A DNA stretch of 64,000 nucleotides from an uncultured Planococcus sp. (GTDB taxonomy: Bacteria; Bacillota; Bacilli; Bacillales_A; Planococcaceae): NCBI GenBank assembly GCA_947502505.1, contig CANNAE010000007.1:1-64000 (forward strand), in the 5' to 3' direction. Below, one piece after another: positions 1-8,740 of the stretch. The translations under genes and the position numbers were made by a program. A model generated the notes under the pieces. That model saw nothing but the letters and a program-made list of their open reading frames with translations. It was not told the origin of the DNA and did no database searches. The first letter of the stretch is position 1. The number at the start of each line of letters is the position of its first letter.

Positions 1-192
1 TGATTGCTCAATACTGCTGGCGTATCGCCGTCTCGAAAGACGCGCGATTCGCTTGATCTGCCAAAGCTGATCAGTAATTAAGTCACGAACACCGAAGTTT
101 GGAATGGCTGATTGCTCCGATCGCCCAAGGGCGACCATCGCAAAAGCCGTTCTCGCGCCAAGGCGCTCGTAACGTCTTTCGTTGACGTTTTG

Positions 193-214
193 CTGTTCAG
201 TTTTCAAGGTTCAT
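193..214 (-). promoter_or_regulatory. rRNA operon leader, boxA-like antitermination segment
   Basis: Read on the minus strand this stretch is TGAACCTTGAAAACTGAACAG, which closely resembles the conserved TTTGAAAACTGAAC segment of Bacillales rRNA leaders and 16S-23S spacers. It lies about 25-45 nt after the predicted start of the rrn promoter at 244-272. The remaining 1-192 would be 16S leader, with several short GC hairpins. The 16S gene itself must begin beyond the left edge. The identification is by recalled similarity. Confidence 0.75.
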
Positions 215-243
215 GTTGTGCGCCGTGTTTTGGCGACTTGATT

Positions 244-272
244 ACTATATCCTTTTTAAAACTCGATGTCAA
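244..272 (-). promoter_or_regulatory. Sigma-A promoter of an rRNA operon
   Basis: On the minus strand there is a perfect -35 TTGACA (267-272), a 17 bp spacer and a near-perfect -10 TATAGT (244-249). An A/T-rich UP-like stretch (273-295) lies upstream. The direction points to the left window edge and the transcript carries the rRNA leader segment at 193-214, so this should drive an rrn operon just outside the window. No protein gene in 1-343 is credible. Confidence 0.85.
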
Positions 273-343
273 TACTATTTCAAAATATTTTTATCGGCTT
301 GTTTCGAGGACATTTACAACTATAAACCGCATGGTTAAAAAAA

Positions 344-1246
344 TCAAGCACTTTTGCGAAAAAAGATTTTTCTAATTCTTTTATAATCAGCAATGAAGAA
401 TAACAGCCCTGCAATTACGATGCTTCCGCCAATAATCTGAGATGCGCTAACCAGTTCTCCAAGTATAAAATACGCTAGAATTGCCGCCCCTACTGGTTCA
501 AATAGAATGGCGATGGAAATTACGTTTGTGCTCACCCACTTTACCGCCCAATTAAACAAAGTATGGCCAAGAAGGTTTGGAATCAAAGCTAATAGAAGAA
601 ACCACATCCATTCTTCCTTTGGATACGGACCAAACGATGCTCCTTTGACAATAATATAGAAAAATAGCGTTACTGTACTAAATCCATACACGATAAACGT
701 ATATGTCACCAAAGATAGCCGTTTCCGGACATCCTGGCCGAATAATAAATAAGCAGTGATCAATGCACAAGCAATCAGTGCTAGTATGTCGCCAAACAAT
801 GCACTTCCGCTTACCTGAAAGTCTCCATAAGCTATTACGATACTTCCTGTGATTGCAACTGCCCCTGAGATTAGGGTTTTGGCCGAGAGCCGCTCTTTGA
901 AGAAAAAGTATGTGCCCGCGAATGCAAAAAGAGGCTGTAATGTTACCAAAACCGTTGAGCTCGCTACCGAAGTGAAATTTAACGACTCGAACCAGAGAAT
1001 GAAGTGGAAAGCCAAGAAAATACCGGCGATTGCTGAAAATACCCAGTCTCTTCTATTTAGTTTCTTTATTTCAGGAAGATAGCTATAAAGGAATACTGGG
1101 GACATTAATAGAATAGAAAATAACATACGGTAAAAAGCCGTGACGCCGGCATCAGCCGTAGTCATCTTTACGAAGATCGCAGACATCGCAACTGAGATAA
1201 CTCCGATTAGTATAGGTATGTAAGGATGAATCGTCGGTTTTTCCAT
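344..1246 (-). CDS. EamA/DMT-family membrane exporter
   Basis: A 300-residue protein made of ten hydrophobic helices in two five-helix repeats (about residues 8-140 and 155-290), the layout of EamA/RhaT-type drug/metabolite transporters. The family exports amino acids, metabolites or drugs, and the substrate cannot be read from sequence. The charged C-terminus (YKRIRKIFFRK) fits a cytoplasmic tail. The ATG at 1246 is preceded by AGAGGTG at good spacing. The gene stands alone and is divergent from the MgtC-like gene. The family call is secure, the substrate unknown. Confidence 0.85.
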   Translation of the reverse strand: MEKPTIHPYIPILIGVISVAMSAIFVKMTTADAGVTAFYRMLFSILLMSPVFLYSYLPEIKKLNRRDWVFSAIAGIFLAFHFILWFESLNFTSVASSTVLVTLQPLFAFAGTYFFFKERLSAKTLISGAVAITGSIVIAYGDFQVSGSALFGDILALIACALITAYLLFGQDVRKRLSLVTYTFIVYGFSTVTLFFYIIVKGASFGPYPKEEWMWFLLLALIPNLLGHTLFNWAVKWVSTNVISIAILFEPVGAAILAYFILGELVSASQIIGGSIVIAGLLFFIADYKRIRKIFFRKSA

Positions 1247-1341
1247 TGGGCACCTCTTGCTGCATTAGTTTTAACATCACTTTCCAGTTTGCCATTTGCT
1301 GGCTCTACATTCAACCGCAAAGTGAAACGGGGGTTGTAATC

Positions 1342-2073
1342 ATGGAATTTTTCAGCGAATTTGAAATCTCATCATTCGAGACATTCATGAAATTGACGAT
1401 TGCTGCCGTTTTGAGTTTAGTTATCGGGTTGGAAAGGGAATTAAAAAGAAAGCCCGTCGGTTTGAAAACCAGCATGGTCATTGCCACCTTCAGTTGTTTG
1501 TTGACAATCATTTCAATTGAATCTGCTTATATTGCAGAGCCAAGCAGCAATGAAGGTGTAAATATCACGATGGACCCGCTCCGGCTTGCGGCGCAGATTG
1601 TTTCAGGGATCGGATTTTTAGGCGCAGGGGTTATTTTGAAGCGAGGGAATGATTCCATTTCTGGTTTGACGACGGCAGCAATGATTTGGGGATCTGGCGG
1701 AATCGGCATCGCTGTTGCTGCCGGCTTTTATATTGAAGCGGTGACCGCTGTCTTGCTGGTCCTTTTAGGGATCGAGGTCATCCCTCCTCTCCTTTTCCAT
1801 TTTGGCCCGAAACGATTGAGGCAGGTCGAAGCAAGGCTCACCGTCTATGTTACCGAAGAGCAGGCGATCAGCGAAGTAATGCAAGAGCTCAAGCATGGAG
1901 GCATCACCATTGAAAACTTGTCGATCCTTCACCCTGAGCAAAACAACGGAACTTGGTATTACAAACTTTCGATCCGCGTATCTTACGCGCAAGGAAAGGA
2001 AACCATCGAGCTGTATAAAGAGGTTTCTTCTATTAGCAGCGTAAAACAAGTGGATATCGAAATGATTAATTAA
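1342..2073 (+). CDS. MgtC/SapB family membrane protein
   Basis: About 243 residues. The N-terminal half has five membrane segments and the family signatures GLERELKRKPVGLKTS (about residues 29-44) and GFLGAGVILKRG. The C-terminal half (about 160-243) is a soluble ACT-like domain. MgtC/SapB proteins are inner-membrane proteins linked to magnesium or acid stress; the Bacillus members have no settled function. I start at ATG 1342, 8 nt after a GGGGG ribosome site. The frame is open upstream to 1246, but that extension is not hydrophobic and has no ribosome site. It is followed after 12 nt by the cation efflux gene, a likely two-gene unit. Confidence 0.85.
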   Translation: MEFFSEFEISSFETFMKLTIAAVLSLVIGLERELKRKPVGLKTSMVIATFSCLLTIISIESAYIAEPSSNEGVNITMDPLRLAAQIVSGIGFLGAGVILKRGNDSISGLTTAAMIWGSGGIGIAVAAGFYIEAVTAVLLVLLGIEVIPPLLFHFGPKRLRQVEARLTVYVTEEQAISEVMQELKHGGITIENLSILHPEQNNGTWYYKLSIRVSYAQGKETIELYKEVSSISSVKQVDIEMIN

Positions 2074-2085
2074 GGGGGAATTTTT

Positions 2086-3075
2086 TTGAAAGAATTTTTT
2101 GGATTGTTAAAGGGCGGAAATAAACCTTCTCTTTACGCAGCACTCATCAATACGTTTATTGCCATTATGAAAGGCGTTGCCTTTACGTTTACTGGAAATG
2201 TCGCCATGTTCGCTGAAACGATGCATTCTATCGGCGATGCGGCGAATCAGTATTTTGTTTTCATCGGATCAGCATTGTCGAAAAAAGCCCCGACTAAGCA
2301 ATTTCCCAATGGTTTTGGACGCCTGCTGAATTTAGTGTTGCTAGGGGCTGTCCTAGTCGTTGGCATCATGGCTTATGAAACCATTCGTGAAGGATGGCAC
2401 CAGATGTTGCATCCGATTGAAGCGGAAGGCTTTATCATCAGTGTCATCGTTCTATCGATCGCCATTATACTGGAGTTTTTCGTTCTCTATAAAGCCGGCA
2501 AGGAAGTTTTGCATGAAGCTGGCGTCAAAGGCGGCGCACTTGCACCGCTTACGACAAGTTTCACCCATTTAAATCGTGCGAAACCAGCTACTAAATTGGT
2601 GTTCCTCGAAGATTTAGTCGCAACTTCTGGTGGGGTGCTGGCTCTCGTCGCTGTCTTAATTGCTCATTATACTGGATTCCTTCAAATTGAAGGGGCAGCG
2701 TCTATTGCCATCGGGCTGATGATGTTCTATGTTGTCATGAAAGTTTTCCTGGATAATGCGCGTGGGGTTATTGGAGAAACGGATGAACAGATGGTCAATC
2801 ATATTGCCCATCTCCTTATCGACCGCCCTTCCGTCAAAGATATCCGTGAACTGGAAGTTGTGAAGGAAGGCGAATTTCTGCACGTTGAAACGCTAGTGGA
2901 AGTGGACCCTAATCTTACTGTCCGGGAAGCGGACGAGCTCCAGAATCATTTGGCTGAACTTATTTTGAGCCAGCCTAGTGTGGATGACGTGATTGTTTCA
3001 CTCGATGCAGACGATGGTGAAAAACATTGGGTGCACGTAAGCAAGCGTCCCGATTCCTTGAAAAAACCCGAATAA
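2086..3075 (+). CDS. Cation diffusion facilitator (CDF) family transporter
   Basis: A 329-residue CDF protein, predicted to exchange divalent metal (Zn2+, Fe2+ or Mn2+) for protons at the cell membrane. The first metal-site helix shows H47 and D51 (ETMHSIGD), and a second acidic helix has LEDLVATSGG. About six membrane helices are followed by a C-terminal cytoplasmic domain of roughly 85 residues. It starts at TTG 2086, 6-7 nt after AAGGGGGA. It lies 12 nt after the MgtC-like gene and ends in the strong hairpin at 3074-3110. It resembles B. subtilis YdbO-type proteins, but I do not assign a symbol. Confidence 0.9.
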   Translation: MKEFFGLLKGGNKPSLYAALINTFIAIMKGVAFTFTGNVAMFAETMHSIGDAANQYFVFIGSALSKKAPTKQFPNGFGRLLNLVLLGAVLVVGIMAYETIREGWHQMLHPIEAEGFIISVIVLSIAIILEFFVLYKAGKEVLHEAGVKGGALAPLTTSFTHLNRAKPATKLVFLEDLVATSGGVLALVAVLIAHYTGFLQIEGAASIAIGLMMFYVVMKVFLDNARGVIGETDEQMVNHIAHLLIDRPSVKDIRELEVVKEGEFLHVETLVEVDPNLTVREADELQNHLAELILSQPSVDDVIVSLDADDGEKHWVHVSKRPDSLKKPE

Positions 3076-3110
3076 AAAAATCCCGATGCATGATGCATCG
3101 GGATTTTTTT
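3074..3110. terminator. Bidirectional terminator between the CDF gene and yugJ
   Basis: Perfect 17 bp inverted repeat with a 3 nt loop, GC core TCCCGATGCA, A-run on one side and T-run on the other. It serves both convergent genes. Confidence 0.9.
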
Positions 3111-3113
3111 TGA

Positions 3114-4277
3114 TTATAGCGAAGCTTGCAGGATTTTCTCTACATCTTCACCGTTCAATTTATTGAAGTTACCGAATTCGCCATAGACGAGGGTCTTGTC
3201 GACGATGTCTGAGAATCGGGAATTATCGATGTCGTAATCTTTCAGGCTGCTTGGAGCCCCGATCGATGTCCAGAATTCAACGAGACGGTCGATTCCTTCG
3301 TTTGCGATTTGTTCTTCGGATTTGCCTTCAGGGTCGACTCCGAATACACGGATAGCCATTTGCGCGAAACGTGACGGGTTGACCGGAACGTTATGGCGCA
3401 TCCATTGAGGGAACAGAATCGCCAATCCGCCTGCGTGTGGAATATCGTAGATTGCAGAGACCGCATGTTCAATGTTATGCGATGCCCAATCTCCGTTATA
3501 GCCCATTTGCAAGAAGTTGTTCAGCCCCATCGTGCCGGCGAACAGAATCGTTTCACGGTGTTCGTAGCTTTCGAGGTCTTCCATGAGTTTCGGGGCTGTA
3601 TCGATTACAGCACGCAATACTCCTTCAATCATCTGATCCTGTACCGGTGTGTTCGTTGCATTATGGTAATACTGCTCAAACATATGCGACATCATATCCA
3701 CTACCCCGTAAACTGTATGGTTGCGCGGCACGGATTTTGTGTAGCTTGGGTCCAAAATAGAGAATTTCGGGAAAGTCAGCGGGCTGCCCCAGCCGTATTT
3801 TTCTTCTGTTTCTTCATTTGTGATAACAGAGCCGGCGTTCATTTCAGAGCCTGTTGCTGCTAACGTCAAGACTGTGCCAAATGGCAAGACTTCTTCAGGC
3901 GTCGCTTTACGAGAGACGAAATCCCATGCGTCGCCGTCGTATTTAGCTCCGGCTGCGATGAGTTTCGTGCAATCGATGACAGAACCGCCCCCGACCGCTA
4001 ACAGCATATCGATATTCTCTTTTTTGCAGATTTCAATTCCGCGTTTTGCTGTTGAAAGGCGCGGGTTTGGCTCGACGCCAGAAAGTTCATGGATTTCGAC
4101 ACCCATTTCATTTAGCGTGGCCATTACTTCGTCGTAAAGGCCGTTTTTCTTGATGCTGCCTCCACCGTATACGACTAATACTTTTTTTCCATAATTTGGA
4201 ACTTCGTTTTTCAATGCTTCCAATTGCCCTTTGCCAAAAATCAATTTGACCGGGTTATAAAAAGAAAATGCGTTCAT
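3114..4277 (-). CDS. yugJ: Iron-containing alcohol dehydrogenase (butanol dehydrogenase type)
   Basis: A 387-residue group III, metal-dependent NAD(P)H alcohol dehydrogenase that interconverts aldehydes and primary alcohols. The nucleotide loop is [12 protein letters not shown]. The metal-binding region contains D and H ligands in [11 protein letters not shown] and [17 protein letters not shown]. The N-terminus ([19 protein letters not shown]) and exact length match remembered B. subtilis YugJ. ATG 4277 follows GAGGAGGAG. It lies downstream of rocG but behind rocG's terminator, so it is probably transcribed separately. Confidence 0.9.
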   Translation of the reverse strand: MNAFSFYNPVKLIFGKGQLEALKNEVPNYGKKVLVVYGGGSIKKNGLYDEVMATLNEMGVEIHELSGVEPNPRLSTAKRGIEICKKENIDMLLAVGGGSVIDCTKLIAAGAKYDGDAWDFVSRKATPEEVLPFGTVLTLAATGSEMNAGSVITNEETEEKYGWGSPLTFPKFSILDPSYTKSVPRNHTVYGVVDMMSHMFEQYYHNATNTPVQDQMIEGVLRAVIDTAPKLMEDLESYEHRETILFAGTMGLNNFLQMGYNGDWASHNIEHAVSAIYDIPHAGGLAILFPQWMRHNVPVNPSRFAQMAIRVFGVDPEGKSEEQIANEGIDRLVEFWTSIGAPSSLKDYDIDNSRFSDIVDKTLVYGEFGNFNKLNGEDVEKILQASL

Positions 4278-4352
4278 TTAAACTCCTCCTCTAAATACGT
4301 TCATTTTTCATTATGAATTTCCGGCTCTCAAAAAGCAAAAATTTGAGCACAA

Positions 4353-4388
4353 GAAAACCGCCCGGCGAATGCCGAGCGGTGGTTTTTA
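4353..4388 (-). terminator. rocG terminator
   Basis: Hairpin AAAACCGCCCGGC / GCCGAGCGGTGGTTTT with a 4 nt loop; in the minus direction it ends in a U-run. It overlaps the rocG stop codon (4386-4388). Confidence 0.8.
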
Positions 4389-5630
4389 TACCCATCCACG
4401 GAAGCGTGAGGCTTCTGCAGTCCTTCTTGCACCGACCATATACGCAGCAAGGCGCATGTCGATGTTACGGTTGGTCGCTACATTGTATACGTTCTCAAAA
4501 GCTTCCACCAATTTCTTCTCGAGTTTCTCGTCGACTTCTTCTTGCGTCCAGTAATAACCTTGGTTATTCTGCACCCATTCAAAATAAGAAACCGTGACGC
4601 CGCCGGAACTTGCAAGTACATCCGGTACGAGCAGGATTCCGCGGTCTGTCAAAATTTTCGTTGCTTCTGCCGTTGTCGGCCCATTCGCAGCTTCCACTAC
4701 GATAGAAGCTTTGATATCGTGTGCGTTTTCTTCTGTGATCTGGTTGGCGATTGCTGCGGGCACCAGGATATCACAATCGATTTCGAACAATTGCTTGTTG
4801 GTGATTGTGTTATCGAAAAGTGTCGTAACGGTCCCAAAGCTGTCACGGCGGTCAAGGAGATAGTCGATGTCCAAGCCTTCCGGATCATGAAGTGCACCGT
4901 ATGCATCGGAAATACCGACCACTTTCGCGCCTGCATCATGAAGGAACTTAGCCAAGAAACTGCCGGCGTTGCCGAATCCTTGGATGACGACGCGAGCGCC
5001 TTTCATGTCGAGGCCGCGTTTTTTCGCCGCTTCATTGATCACGATGGTGACGCCTTGTGCAGTTGCTTTATCACGGCCTTGCGAACCGCCCAGCACAATC
5101 GGCTTACCTGTAATGAATCCTGGTGAGTTGAATTCGTCAATCTTGCTGTATTCGTCGAACATCCAGGCCATGATTTGCGAGTTTGTGAATACATCCGGCG
5201 CGGGGATGTCCTTGTTCGGCCCGACAATCTGGCTAATGGCGCGTACATAGCCACGGCTCAGCTTTTCGATTTCGTGCATGGACATTTCGCGCGGATCGCA
5301 AATGATGCCGCCTTTACCGCCGCCGTATGGCAAGTCCACGATTCCGCATTTCAATGTCATCCACATGGAAAGCGCGATAACCTCGTCGCGGTTCACATCA
5401 GGGTGGAAGCGGACCCCCCCCTTAGTCGGGCCGACAGCATCATTATGCTGCGCACGGAATCCCGTGAACACTTTCGTTTTCCCATCGTCCATCCGGATCG
5501 GGATACGCACTTCCAAGATCCGCATCGGTTCCTTCAGAAGTTCATACATCGAATCTTCGTATCCAAGTTTATCCAATGCAATTTTAATGACATCCTGCGT
5601 TGACGTCAACAAGTTCAAGTTTTCAGCCAT
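4386..5630 (-). CDS. rocG: NAD-dependent glutamate dehydrogenase (RocG/GudB family)
   Basis: A 414-residue Glu/Leu/Phe/Val dehydrogenase that oxidatively deaminates glutamate to 2-oxoglutarate, the last step of arginine, ornithine and proline breakdown. Substrate-binding lysines sit in [11 protein letters not shown] and [16 protein letters not shown]. The Rossmann dinucleotide motif is GFGNAGSF. Length fits RocG/GudB (about 424). I call it RocG because it is co-directional with rocD and rocA, but sequence alone does not separate RocG from GudB. A TTTGCC palindrome and a weak -10 (TACACT, 5674-5679) precede it, so it may have its own promoter. Confidence 0.88.
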   Translation of the reverse strand: MAENLNLLTSTQDVIKIALDKLGYEDSMYELLKEPMRILEVRIPIRMDDGKTKVFTGFRAQHNDAVGPTKGGVRFHPDVNRDEVIALSMWMTLKCGIVDLPYGGGKGGIICDPREMSMHEIEKLSRGYVRAISQIVGPNKDIPAPDVFTNSQIMAWMFDEYSKIDEFNSPGFITGKPIVLGGSQGRDKATAQGVTIVINEAAKKRGLDMKGARVVIQGFGNAGSFLAKFLHDAGAKVVGISDAYGALHDPEGLDIDYLLDRRDSFGTVTTLFDNTITNKQLFEIDCDILVPAAIANQITEENAHDIKASIVVEAANGPTTAEATKILTDRGILLVPDVLASSGGVTVSYFEWVQNNQGYYWTQEEVDEKLEKKLVEAFENVYNVATNRNIDMRLAAYMVGARRTAEASRFRGWV

Positions 5631-5681
5631 TGTGTAATTTCGCCTCTTTGTGTTTTAGTAATTACTCGCATCTAGTGTAAC

Positions 5682-5703
5682 ATGGCAAACTTTCATTTGC
5701 CAT
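5682..5703. promoter_or_regulatory. Candidate operator upstream of rocG (TyrR-box-like palindrome)
   Basis: Perfect 8 bp inverted repeat ATGGCAAA-N6-TTTGCCAT in the rocD-rocG gap. No U-run follows, so it is not a terminator. It sits directly upstream of a -10-like TACACT (5674-5679). The core GCAAA-N5/6-TTTGC is shared with the palindrome in front of rocA (8626-8648). Probable binding site for the divergent regulator at 8741; this is inference. Confidence 0.5.
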
Positions 5704-5711
5704 AACGATTG

Positions 5712-6905
5712 TTATTTTGTGAACACTTGGTGAATACGCTCGAGTGCCCAGTCCAACTCTTCTTTCGTGATGATCAACGGCGGTGCGAAACGGATAACTG
5801 TATCGTGCGTTTCTTTGCACAATAGCCCGAGTTCTTTCAGTTGTTCACAATAAGGGCGCGCAGCTTCCGTCAATTCCATCCCGATGAAAAGACCGCGTCC
5901 ACGGACTTCTTTGATCACAGGATGGTCGATTTTTTTCAATTCGTCCATGAAGTAAGTGCCGAGTTCCTGAGAACGTCCTGTGAGGTTTTCATCCTGGATG
6001 ACTTTCATGGAAGCGATCGATACGGCACATGCTAGCGGGTTGCCGCCAAAAGTGGAGCCATGCGAACCTGGGTTAAAGACGCCAAGCACTTCATTGTCTG
6101 CTACGACACAAGAGATCGGGAATACTCCGCCCCCGAGTGCTTTCCCAAGAATGTACATATCCGGATCGACGTCTTCCCATTCACATGCGAACATTTTGCC
6201 CGTACGAGCAAGGCCGCATTGAATTTCGTCAGCGATGAACAAAACATTGTGTTCACGGCACAGGTCACGCGCCGCTTTAAGGAAGCCTTTTGGCGGCATG
6301 ATGATTCCTGCTTCACCTTGGATCGGCTCGATCAGGAAAGCTGCCGTGTTTGGCGTGATGGCATTTTTCAATGCTTCCAAATCACCGAATGGCACAATAT
6401 TAATGCCTGGAAGCATCGGGCCGAAGCCTCTGCGGTACTCAGGATCGGATGAAAGTGAAACGGCAGTCATCGTACGGCCATGGAAGTTGCCTTCGCATGC
6501 AATGATTTCCGCTTTCCCGTCTTCAACGCCTTTTACATCGTATGCCCAGCGGCGGGCAGCTTTGATAGCTGTTTCCACAGCTTCGGCTCCTGTGTTCATC
6601 GGCAAGGCCATTTCTTTGCCTGAAATCTGGCAGATCATTTCGTACCACGGCGCTAATTGATCGTTGTGGAAAGCACGGGATGTTAACGTCACCCGGTCGG
6701 CCTGATCTTTTAAAGCCTGGATGATTTGCGGATGGCGATGGCCTTGGTTTACTGCGGAATAGGCAGAAAGCATATCCATGAATTTATTGCCTTCCGGATC
6801 TGTTACCCAAACGCCTTCCGCTTTTGAGATGACGATCGGCAGTGGATGGTAGTTCTTCGCCCCGTACTGTTCTGTTTTTTCAATGATTGACTGTGTTTGT
6901 GTCAT
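5712..6905 (-). CDS. rocD: Ornithine aminotransferase
   Basis: A 397-residue class III PLP aminotransferase that converts ornithine plus 2-oxoglutarate to glutamate semialdehyde and glutamate. The PLP lysine is in [12 protein letters not shown], the preceding aspartate in [14 protein letters not shown], and the glycine-rich [12 protein letters not shown] loop appears as [12 protein letters not shown]. Full length for RocD. ATG 6905 follows AAGGAGGAA. Its product feeds RocA, encoded just upstream on the same strand. A terminator at 6997-7028 separates the two, so rocD needs its own promoter or read-through. Confidence 0.93.
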   Translation of the reverse strand: MTQTQSIIEKTEQYGAKNYHPLPIVISKAEGVWVTDPEGNKFMDMLSAYSAVNQGHRHPQIIQALKDQADRVTLTSRAFHNDQLAPWYEMICQISGKEMALPMNTGAEAVETAIKAARRWAYDVKGVEDGKAEIIACEGNFHGRTMTAVSLSSDPEYRRGFGPMLPGINIVPFGDLEALKNAITPNTAAFLIEPIQGEAGIIMPPKGFLKAARDLCREHNVLFIADEIQCGLARTGKMFACEWEDVDPDMYILGKALGGGVFPISCVVADNEVLGVFNPGSHGSTFGGNPLACAVSIASMKVIQDENLTGRSQELGTYFMDELKKIDHPVIKEVRGRGLFIGMELTEAARPYCEQLKELGLLCKETHDTVIRFAPPLIITKEELDWALERIHQVFTK

Positions 6906-6996
6906 TCCAAATTCCTCCTTAAATTAAGGCAAAACCGCTGAGCCTTGGAAACTGGCAAGTATTTTTCGTGGATGTATGCGCTTAACGGCAGCCTTT

Positions 6997-7028
6997 TTAA
7001 AAAAAGGCAGACCCGAAGTCTGCCTTTT
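6997..7028 (-). terminator. rocA terminator
   Basis: Stem AAAAGGCAGAC / GTCTGCCTTTT with a 5 nt loop just after rocA; the minus-strand transcript ends in a run of U. Confidence 0.85.
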
Positions 7029-7056
7029 GTGCATCATTATACCATTAAACGAATAA

Positions 7057-8601
7057 TTAAAACATCTCAGAAGTTGTTTGTGCTTGCATATGAAGTACCA
7101 AGTAGTCTGGCCCGCCTGCTTTAGAGTCGGTTCCGGACATGTTGAAGCCGCCAAATGACTGATAGCCGACGATAGCGCCTGTGCAGCCGCGGTTAAAGTA
7201 CAAGTTCCCGACATGGAATTCATCACGCGCATACTCGAGGTGCTCGCGGTTGTTGGTGATTACGCCGCCAGTCAAGCCATATTCCGTGTTGTTGGCGATA
7301 TCGATCGCTTCTTTAAAGTCTTTTGCTTTCATTAAGCCGACAACCGGTCCGAAGATTTCTTCTTGCATGATGCGGGCTTGCGGGTCCAAGTCAGCAAAGA
7401 CCGTTGGGTTGACGAAGAATCCAGTTGAATCGTCGCCGTCGCCACCTGCTACAAGACGGCCTTCGTTCTTGCCGATTTCGATGTAGTCCATGATTTTCTT
7501 GTATGAATTTCCATCGATGACAGGGCCCATGAAGTTCGATTGGTCAACCGTGTTGCCGATCGTGAGTTCATTCGTCAATTCGACGACGCGCTCAAGTACT
7601 TCATCGTAGACATCTTCTACGATCACTGCGCGTGAGCCCGCAGAACATTTCTGGCCACTGAAGCCGAAAGCAGATTTGACGATGGATTGTGCAGCAAGTT
7701 CAAGGTCAGCGTTGTTATCCACGACCATTGTGTTCTTGCCGCCCATTTCAGCGATCAAGCGTTTCATCCAGATTTGGCCTTCGTTCACTTTAGAAGAACG
7801 TTCTGCGATGCGCAGGCCGACTTCTTTTGAGCCTGTGAATGAGATGAAGCGAGTGTTCGGGTGGTCGACCAAATAATCGCCGACTTCTGAGCCCGGTCCT
7901 GGAATGTAGTTGACGACGCCTTTAGGCATGCCTGCTTCTTCCAATACTTCGATGAATTTATAAGCGACAACCGGAGTTGTGGATGCCGGCTTCAAGAGTA
8001 CCGTGTTGCCTGCTACCATAGCCGCAACTGTTGTTCCTGCCATGATCGCGAATGCGAAGTTCCACGGGGAGATGACAACGCCCACGCCAAGCGGAATATA
8101 ATCATAACGGTTGTATTCGCCCGGGCGGCTTTCCATCGGCATGCCGTCTTTCAGGCGCAGCATTTGGCGGCCGTAATATTCAAGGAAATCGATTGCTTCT
8201 GCTGTATCTGCATCTGCTTCGTTCCATGGTTTGCCTGCTTCTTTAGTCAAAAGTGCAGAGAATTCGTGTTTGCGGCGGCGAATGATCGCTGCTGCTCTGA
8301 ACAATACATCTGCACGTACTTCTGGTTTCACTTTTTTCCAAGTTTTGAACGCAGCGTCAGCTTCTTGCATCGCTTTTTCTGCTAGTTCTTTATTTGATTT
8401 GGAGACGCGCCCAACGATTTCTTCTTTATCCGCCGGATTGAATGAAACGATTTTGTCTTCAGTCGTTACGCGTTCTCCGCCGATGATCAACGGGTAATCC
8501 TGGCCGAGGTATCCTTCTACCGTTTTCAGGCCTTCCAAGTATGCATTGCGATTCTCTTCGATCGAGAAATCTGTGAATGGTTCATGTTTGTAGGGAATCA
8601 T
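7057..8601 (-). CDS. rocA: 1-pyrroline-5-carboxylate dehydrogenase
   Basis: A 514-residue aldehyde dehydrogenase that oxidises glutamate semialdehyde/pyrroline-5-carboxylate to glutamate with NAD+. Catalytic Cys lies in [11 protein letters not shown], catalytic Glu in [10 protein letters not shown], and the NAD-site FTGSKEVG is present. Length and N-terminus ([12 protein letters not shown]) fit RocA of Bacillales. ATG 8601 follows AAGGAGG. The start region holds a perfect palindrome (8626-8648) shared in core with that before rocG. The regulator gene at 8741 is divergent, the usual layout for a local activator or repressor. Confidence 0.95.
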   Translation of the reverse strand: MIPYKHEPFTDFSIEENRNAYLEGLKTVEGYLGQDYPLIIGGERVTTEDKIVSFNPADKEEIVGRVSKSNKELAEKAMQEADAAFKTWKKVKPEVRADVLFRAAAIIRRRKHEFSALLTKEAGKPWNEADADTAEAIDFLEYYGRQMLRLKDGMPMESRPGEYNRYDYIPLGVGVVISPWNFAFAIMAGTTVAAMVAGNTVLLKPASTTPVVAYKFIEVLEEAGMPKGVVNYIPGPGSEVGDYLVDHPNTRFISFTGSKEVGLRIAERSSKVNEGQIWMKRLIAEMGGKNTMVVDNNADLELAAQSIVKSAFGFSGQKCSAGSRAVIVEDVYDEVLERVVELTNELTIGNTVDQSNFMGPVIDGNSYKKIMDYIEIGKNEGRLVAGGDGDDSTGFFVNPTVFADLDPQARIMQEEIFGPVVGLMKAKDFKEAIDIANNTEYGLTGGVITNNREHLEYARDEFHVGNLYFNRGCTGAIVGYQSFGGFNMSGTDSKAGGPDYLVLHMQAQTTSEMF

Positions 8602-8625
8602 TGGGAATCCTCCTTATAATTGAGC

Positions 8626-8648
8626 GAGTGCAAAAAAAATTTGCACTC
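8626..8648. promoter_or_regulatory. Candidate operator upstream of rocA (TyrR-box-like palindrome)
   Basis: Perfect 9 bp inverted repeat GAGTGCAAA-N5-TTTGCACTC in the gap between rocA and the divergent regulator. Its core is close to the known TyrR box TGTAAA-N6-TTTACA and to the rocG site at 5682-5703. No sigma-54 -24/-12 element (GG-N10-GC) is visible in the gap. A weak sigma-A-like pair for rocA, TTGAAA-N17-CATTAT on the minus strand, lies between this palindrome and the regulator. Confidence 0.55.
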
Positions 8649-8740
8649 TTAATCTGTTTCCACTTATAATAATGCAAAAGATTATTGCGTTTTTCAAGTG
8701 TTTTAATCTAAAAAGTCAAAAAAATTTTGGAGTGAAGGCT

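Noticed and set aside
112..375. 87-residue open frame on the plus strand
   Set aside because: Lies over the rRNA promoter and leader, with no ribosome site and no protein-like composition.
4542..5126. 194-residue frame antisense to rocG
   Set aside because: Shadow of the strong rocG codon pattern; Cys/Arg/His-rich and no ribosome site. The same holds for long antisense frames over yugJ, rocD, sufS, fadN and yumB.
8602..8740. Sigma-54 (-24/-12) promoter for rocA
   Set aside because: No GG-N10-GC arrangement found on the minus strand in this gap.
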